From an uncultured Selenomonadales bacterium (GTDB lineage: Bacteria > Bacillota > Clostridia > Christensenellales > QALW01), in assembly GCA_905200615.1 (NCBI GenBank), contig CAJKLB010000003.1:1-64000 (forward strand): a DNA stretch of 64,000 bases, given 5' to 3'. Below the pieces are notes generated by a model, which made no database searches, was not told the origin of the DNA, and saw nothing but the letters and a program-made list of their open reading frames with translations. A program made the translations under genes and the position numbers. This document shows, piece after piece, positions 59,831 to 64,000 of the stretch (position 1 is its first letter; each line of letters opens with the position of its first letter).

Positions 59831-59869
59831 AAAAAGCTGCCTGTTTCAGCTAACAGCAAACAAGCAGCT
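59831..59869 (-). terminator. Terminator of gapA
   Basis: AGCTGC.TTGTTT pairs with AAACAG.GCAGCT around a loop, followed by TTTTTC on the minus strand. Confidence 0.75.
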
Positions 59870-59926
59870 CGATTTGTTTTTTTAGGACTGTTTCAGCTTA
59901 CAGCAATCTCGCTGATTTTTCGCTTC

Positions 59927-60943
59927 TTACAGTTCGGCAAAATATTTGATGGTCCGTACCATCTGGCTGGTATAGGAGTTTTCGTTATCATACCAGGAAA
60001 CAACCTGTACCTGATAGGTATCGTCGTCAATTTTAGCAACCATCGTCTGCGTGGCATCGAACAAAGAACCATAGGTCATGCCGATAACATCGGAAGAAAC
60101 GATCTGATCGGTGTTGTAACCGAAGGAAGCGGACGCGGCAGCTTTCATCGCGGCGTTAATGCCTTCAACAGTAATATCCTTACCCTTTACCACCGCTACA
60201 AGAATCGTGGTGGAACCGGTACAGGTGGGAACGCGCTGGGCAGAACCGATCAGTTTACCGTTCAATTCGGGAATAACCAAACCAATGGCTTTTGCCGCGC
60301 CGGTGGAGTTAGGAACAATATTCTGCGCGGCGGCACGAGCACGACGGAAATCTCCTTTGCGGTGCGGGCCGTCCAAAACCATCTGATCGCCGGTATAGGC
60401 ATGAACGGTGGTCATAATACCGCTCTGGATGGGTGCATAGTCATTAAGAGCCTTTGCCATGGGTGCCAAGCAGTTGGTCGTACAGGAAGCGGCGGAAATA
60501 ATCTGATCCTCCGCGGTAAGAGTATTTTCATTTACGCTGAAAACAATGGTTTTTAAATCCTTGCCTGCGGGCGCGGAAATAACGCATTTTTTCGCGCCGG
60601 CATTGATGTGAGCCATTGCTTTTTCTTTTGAGGTATAAAATCCGGTGCATTCCAGAACAACGTCAACACCGATCTGACCCCAAGGAAGATTGGCCGCGTC
60701 TTTTTCGGCATAGATCTTAATTGTTTTGCCGTCCACGGTAATGCTGTCTTCCCCGGCTTCTACCGTATGGCCTTTGGCAACATAGCTGCCCTGGGCGGTA
60801 TCATATTTGAGCAAATGAGCAAGCATGTCCGGGCTGGTAAGATCGTTAATGGCAACCACTTCATACCCTTCGGCGCCGAACATCTGCCGAAAAGCAAGAC
60901 GGCCGATCCGGCCGAACCCGTTAATAGCAACTTTTACTGACAT
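59927..60943 (-). CDS. gapA: Glyceraldehyde-3-phosphate dehydrogenase, type I
   Basis: Glycolytic enzyme converting glyceraldehyde-3-phosphate to 1,3-bisphosphoglycerate with NAD. 338 residues. NAD loop INGFGRIGRLAFRQ at the start, catalytic Cys154 in SAASCTTNCLAPMAK, HAYTGDQ, and PTCTGSTTILV. ATG at 60943 with GGAGG nine bases upstream. Own promoter and terminator, not linked to other glycolysis genes here. Confidence 0.97.
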   Translation of the reverse strand: MSVKVAINGFGRIGRLAFRQMFGAEGYEVVAINDLTSPDMLAHLLKYDTAQGSYVAKGHTVEAGEDSITVDGKTIKIYAEKDAANLPWGQIGVDVVLECTGFYTSKEKAMAHINAGAKKCVISAPAGKDLKTIVFSVNENTLTAEDQIISAASCTTNCLAPMAKALNDYAPIQSGIMTTVHAYTGDQMVLDGPHRKGDFRRARAAAQNIVPNSTGAAKAIGLVIPELNGKLIGSAQRVPTCTGSTTILVAVVKGKDITVEGINAAMKAAASASFGYNTDQIVSSDVIGMTYGSLFDATQTMVAKIDDDTYQVQVVSWYDNENSYTSQMVRTIKYFAEL

Positions 60944-60982
60944 ATTCAAATTCCTCCATATTCATTGAATTCTACGTTCTTT

Positions 60983-61011
60983 ATTGTATACCATTATTGC
61001 TTTTTACGCAA
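60983..61011 (-). promoter_or_regulatory. Promoter of gapA
   Basis: TTGCGT and TACAAT with a 17-base spacer, 40 bases before the start codon, minus strand. Confidence 0.65.
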
Positions 61012-61240
61012 GTGAATATACCATAAATTTGTTATTTTTTGAGAAAAACCGAAATTTCGCACAAAAGAAAAACAACGCCTGGATAAAAAAGAAGAAAAGG
61101 AGTTGTTCCCCCAACGGAACTTTTTGTTCTTCCGCCGCGGGGTTTCTCTTGACGGCCGGAAAAAGAAATGCCGTACTTCAAGCGATAAGGAGACATTTCT
61201 TTCCGGCGCGGTATCCTCTGTTCAGCGCGGCATGGGCGGG

Positions 61241-61993
61241 TCATTTCTTCAGCCGCTGTTCCAGTTCTTTAAAATAGGCTTTCTGCTTTTTTACATAGTC
61301 CTTTAAATAGGCTGAAAGCGGAATTTCCGAACGAAAGGCCAAAAGAAAACGCATCCGTTCTTTTCTTTTGATTCTTTCCTCCTGAATATAGGCTTTAAAG
61401 CCCTCATATTTTACAATAATACCGGATTCTTTTGCCGCCATGCGTATTTTGGAAAGAATATTGGCGCTGTAAAAAAAGTCAACAAGCAAAAAGCCCATCA
61501 TCAGGCCGATGAAAAACGAGAAGGCAAGATTTTGCGAAAGCCATTCTAACGCATGCAGTACGTAAGGATGAATGCAAAAATAATATATTGCTCCCAGAAA
61601 TGCCCATATCAATGAAAATTTTAAGCAAATAATTCCTTTATAATTATATTTTTCATGCGAATAATCCCAAAGTTTTACATGCATTCCCTGTATAAAAAGG
61701 ATCCCCGCGATATATTCGATTGCCGTCATGCACAATGCCATCAATAAGAACAGGAGAATTTTATTCGCGGTCTGCCAGGAAAACGGCGCCAAACGCTCCA
61801 GCGAGGCCAAAAGATACAAAAGGCATAGCCCAAATCCGTATATCGGCAGATAAGGTCCCGTCAAGAAACCGGGATTAATCCATTTTCTTTCCGGATTTGC
61901 CCGTGAAAAAAAACGACGAAAAATAACTTCCATCCCCCAGCCCAAACAGCTGCCCATTAAAAAAAGAAAGCTTAAAATAAGAAAGATATTCAT
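61241..61993 (-). CDS. CmpB/PF06541-type membrane protein (putative ABC type-IV permease)
   Basis: 250 residues with five or six membrane segments. The first part has the family hallmark SFLFLMGSCLGWGMEVIFRRFF and NPGFLTGPYLPIYGFGLCLLYLL, then ALCMTAIEYIAGILF and LWDYS. The last 70 residues are a basic helical tail (AYIQEERIKRKERMRFLL). The family is widespread in Firmicutes, but its transport role has not been proved. AAGGAGAATC precedes the ATG. It may follow the lipid-kinase gene in one transcript, with 44 bases between. Confidence 0.82.
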   Translation of the reverse strand: MNIFLILSFLFLMGSCLGWGMEVIFRRFFSRANPERKWINPGFLTGPYLPIYGFGLCLLYLLASLERLAPFSWQTANKILLFLLMALCMTAIEYIAGILFIQGMHVKLWDYSHEKYNYKGIICLKFSLIWAFLGAIYYFCIHPYVLHALEWLSQNLAFSFFIGLMMGFLLVDFFYSANILSKIRMAAKESGIIVKYEGFKAYIQEERIKRKERMRFLLAFRSEIPLSAYLKDYVKKQKAYFKELEQRLKK

Positions 61994-62037
61994 GATTCTC
62001 CTTTTTTCAGACGGTTAAAAAGTCTGTAAAATATTCC

Positions 62038-62916
62038 TTACTTGATAAAGCGTATAGCGTGATGATGGTTGATAATTTCAATTTTTTCGCAGCCTGCCTG
62101 ATATTCGCCGTCAAGCGTCCAGCCGCAACCCTGTGTTTCTATCAAAACTCTGGCGGTTTTTAAAAAAATGATTTCTTCAGCGGCTAAATTATGCGTTTGT
62201 ATTGCGCGAATGATATTGCCCAGCTGCACCGCGTTTTGCGGAGTCTTTACAAGAATGAGTTCAAACAGACCGTCGCTCATATCCACAAGTCCGTCATGAA
62301 GCGTTACAATTCCCGCGATACTGGTGGAATTGCTCACCGTACCGAACACGTAATCGCCGTCGATCACGAACTTTTCGGTTTCGGCATGCACCCGTACCGG
62401 CTTAATGGAAGGTAAATCTTTTATCCCCTGCAGGATATAGGCAAGATGCCCCAATAAATTTTTTGCTTGCTGCGGCGTGCTGTAGGAAGCCTCGGTAAAC
62501 GCGCCGAAGGAAGCTACATAAGAAAAACAGCGTCCGTTAAAAGTTCCGATATCAAGAGGATATTCCCGTCCCTGCGCGGCCGAGGCCGCTGCTTTTAAAA
62601 TATTTTTGGGCAGTTTCAGTGAATTTGCAAAATCATTGGTGCTGCCCGCAGGAATATATCCCACCGGTACATCCGCGCCGGCGCGCCAGATGCCGGAAAG
62701 CATTTCATTAAAGGTACCGTCGCCGCCGATGCATACGAGAAAATCAAAATGTTTTGCGCAGTCATATGCCTTTTGCGCGGCGTCTCCGCGTTTAGCCGTT
62801 ACAAACACCGTGCATTCATAATTCTGCGCGCAAAATACGCCTACAATATCGGTCAAATACTTATTGGCACGCTTCTGCCCCGCGCAGGGATTGATGATCA
62901 GCAAAAGTTTTTTCAC
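62038..62916 (-). CDS. Diacylglycerol kinase-family lipid kinase (DagK/YegS-like)
   Basis: 292 residues. Signature motifs: LLIINPCAGQKRANK at the start, VCIGGDGTFNEML near residue 62 (nucleotide site) and PAGSTNDFANSL near 87. A C-terminal beta-sandwich carries GLFELILVKTP and the final GCGWTLDGEYQAG. Members phosphorylate diacylglycerol or related lipids. The start is a GTG at 62916, with AGGAGG upstream, overlapping the stop of the methyltransferase gene by four bases. Confidence 0.9.
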   Translation of the reverse strand: MKKLLLIINPCAGQKRANKYLTDIVGVFCAQNYECTVFVTAKRGDAAQKAYDCAKHFDFLVCIGGDGTFNEMLSGIWRAGADVPVGYIPAGSTNDFANSLKLPKNILKAAASAAQGREYPLDIGTFNGRCFSYVASFGAFTEASYSTPQQAKNLLGHLAYILQGIKDLPSIKPVRVHAETEKFVIDGDYVFGTVSNSTSIAGIVTLHDGLVDMSDGLFELILVKTPQNAVQLGNIIRAIQTHNLAAEEIIFLKTARVLIETQGCGWTLDGEYQAGCEKIEIINHHHAIRFIK

Positions 62917-63716
62917 AAATTCCTCCTGTAAACCAACAAGCCGAAGGCCGCGGTGCAGCTAAGCGTATTCAATTCGGCAAGTTTTGCCTGATCGCTCCGG
63001 CCTGTTTTGTAATAATAGGGTGTCATTTGAAAAAGATTCAGGATATCCTCATTGCTTTGAAGCAAGAACTCATATTGTACCGATTGTTCTTCCAAGAGGA
63101 AAAAGCCCGGTATATCGGTTTTTTCCGGTTTATTTTCATACGGGGTTTCATAAATACGGCGTTTCAGCTGCAGTAAATGCTCTCTTAAAGGCACGGCCCG
63201 TATCAAAATTCCTCCCGGCTTCAGCACCCGATAGAATTCTTCAGCCTGGAGGGGAGAAAATAAATTCAAAACGATATCCAAACTTCCGTTTGCAAACGGA
63301 AGAGCTTTCGAGGAAGCCACCGCAAGCTTCATCTCACCGTTTCTGCGCGCACCGGCAGCCAATGCGAATTTGGAAATATCGATGCCGTATACCTGCATAT
63401 ATCCATGCAGCTTTTGGGCAATAAAAGCCGTATAATAGCACTCCCCGCACCCGCAATCGGCCAAAGCGCCGTCTTGAACCGCGTATTTTACGCATAGCTC
63501 AGCCGTTTTTTCACACAGCGGCTGATAATAATTTTTATTTAAAAAAGCGCTTCGGGCAGCTACCATACGCTTATCATCCCCGTGCATTCTTTGCCCGGAA
63601 GTTCGCAAAAGGTTCACATATCCGCTGCGGGCAATATCGAAACTGTGTCGGTTTTTGCATTGATATTGTTTTTCCTGCTTTTGCAGCGGCGTTTTGCATA
63701 CAGGACATAAAAACAT
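62913..63716 (-). CDS. rlmA: 23S rRNA (guanine-N1)-methyltransferase, RlmA family
   Basis: Methylates guanine 745 or 748 in helix 35 of 23S rRNA, near the exit tunnel, using S-adenosylmethionine. 267 residues. An N-terminal zinc site (CPVC at 4-7, QCKNRHSFD) and the family phrase FDIARSGYVNLL precede a Rossmann domain (LADCGCGECYYTAFI, IDISKFALAAGAR, DIVLNLFSPLQAEEFYRVLKPGGILIRAVP). In some bacteria RlmA-II confers resistance to tylosin/mycinamicin, but this cannot be told apart here. First gene of the operon with the lipid kinase. Confidence 0.9.
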   Translation of the reverse strand: MFLCPVCKTPLQKQEKQYQCKNRHSFDIARSGYVNLLRTSGQRMHGDDKRMVAARSAFLNKNYYQPLCEKTAELCVKYAVQDGALADCGCGECYYTAFIAQKLHGYMQVYGIDISKFALAAGARRNGEMKLAVASSKALPFANGSLDIVLNLFSPLQAEEFYRVLKPGGILIRAVPLREHLLQLKRRIYETPYENKPEKTDIPGFFLLEEQSVQYEFLLQSNEDILNLFQMTPYYYKTGRSDQAKLAELNTLSCTAAFGLLVYRRNL

Positions 63717-64000
63717 AACATTCCGTCTCCCTTTTGAAATATTATATCAAAAAAATTCTAACGATTCAATAAAAAAAGCGCCGCATTTTTTGCAGTGCTT
63801 TATCCTTTATATCGTTTCCTGCCGCGGCGGGCGCTTGCAAATTTTACACCGCCGAATAAAAAATTGAGCTATCAATGAAAACAGCGGAATCCTATTGTTC
63901 TTAATTCACCTCCGTTCAAAAGCGATACAACGCGCGTTAAAAACGATGCTATCATGCCCCTATTATAGAAATCCGCCTTATCCTTTGACGATGTTCTTTC
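63717..64000. other. Right-edge intergenic sequence
   Basis: About 280 bases upstream of rlmA with a short AAGCGCCGCA-rich stretch. No gene was recognised before the window ends. Confidence 0.4.

Larger units (their letters stand above)
59449..59926. other. Intergenic region
   Basis: About 480 bases holding the promoter of the surface protein gene, the gapA terminator, and a direct repeat TGTTTCAGCT(A/T)ACAGCAA at 59841-59858 and 59888-59905. Nothing else seen. Confidence 0.55.

Overview
The window looks like the chromosome of a low-to-middle GC, Gram-positive anaerobe of the class Clostridia, probably an uncultured gut commensal. The grounds are strong AGGAGG ribosome sites, TTGACA/TATAAT promoters with 17-bp spacers, a GlgC/GlgD pair, a SpoIIQ-like M23 protein, ECF vitamin-uptake S components under riboswitches, and many glycan-degradation genes. 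No rRNA, tRNA, CRISPR array, phage or transposase gene was recognised. Species cannot be assigned from the sequence alone.

Left part (1-16 kb): two tandem lipoproteins built from one repeated module and translationally coupled to a secreted-protein gene that is cut by the window edge and apparently frameshifted by a 19-bp tandem duplication; a 25-codon gene and a 74-codon gene; PRPP synthetase; a membrane-anchored helical-repeat protein; a class-I glutamine amidotransferase-like hydrolase; an in-frame fusion of L-ribulose-5-phosphate 4-epimerase (AraD) and glycerol-1-phosphate dehydrogenase (AraM); a permuted NlpC/P60-like protein; a YtrB-like ABC exporter behind a long leader; then RibU under an FMN riboswitch, YchF, and FolT under a THF riboswitch with a large internal insertion.

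Middle part (16-35 kb): an AraC regulator beside a cytoplasmic sialidase-like propeller and an N-acetylneuraminate lyase; a URO-D-like protein; a large GH106-like glycosidase, an esterase and a surface deacetylase with Ig-like domains; an acetyltransferase; a GH27 alpha-galactosidase overlapping a small zinc-ribbon gene; and a complete spermidine/putrescine ABC operon led by an XRE-cupin regulator.

Right part (35-64 kb): a MerR regulator with its own 19-bp-spacer promoter; a zinc-ribbon/polyglutamine membrane protein; three adjacent single-gene units for surface glycan-binding or glycan-cleaving proteins with C-terminal membrane anchors; the glgB-glgC-glgD glycogen operon; a SpoIIQ-like protein; a PocR-AraC regulator divergent from an N-acetylhexosamine kinase and a GH123 enzyme, which together look like an intracellular GalNAc salvage unit; another URO-D-like protein; a cupin; a beta-helix-like surface protein; GAPDH; and a lipid kinase/RlmA operon.

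The most unexpected signals are (i) a dispersed intergenic element of about 200-240 bp with several hairpins, in at least four copies (20737, 37355, 40422 on the minus strand, 55836) plus a likely degraded fifth near 27407; (ii) the AraD-AraM fusion; (iii) the enlarged THF riboswitch; (iv) surface proteins with the same modules in swapped order and with degenerate sorting signals; (v) the frameshifting duplication at the left edge.
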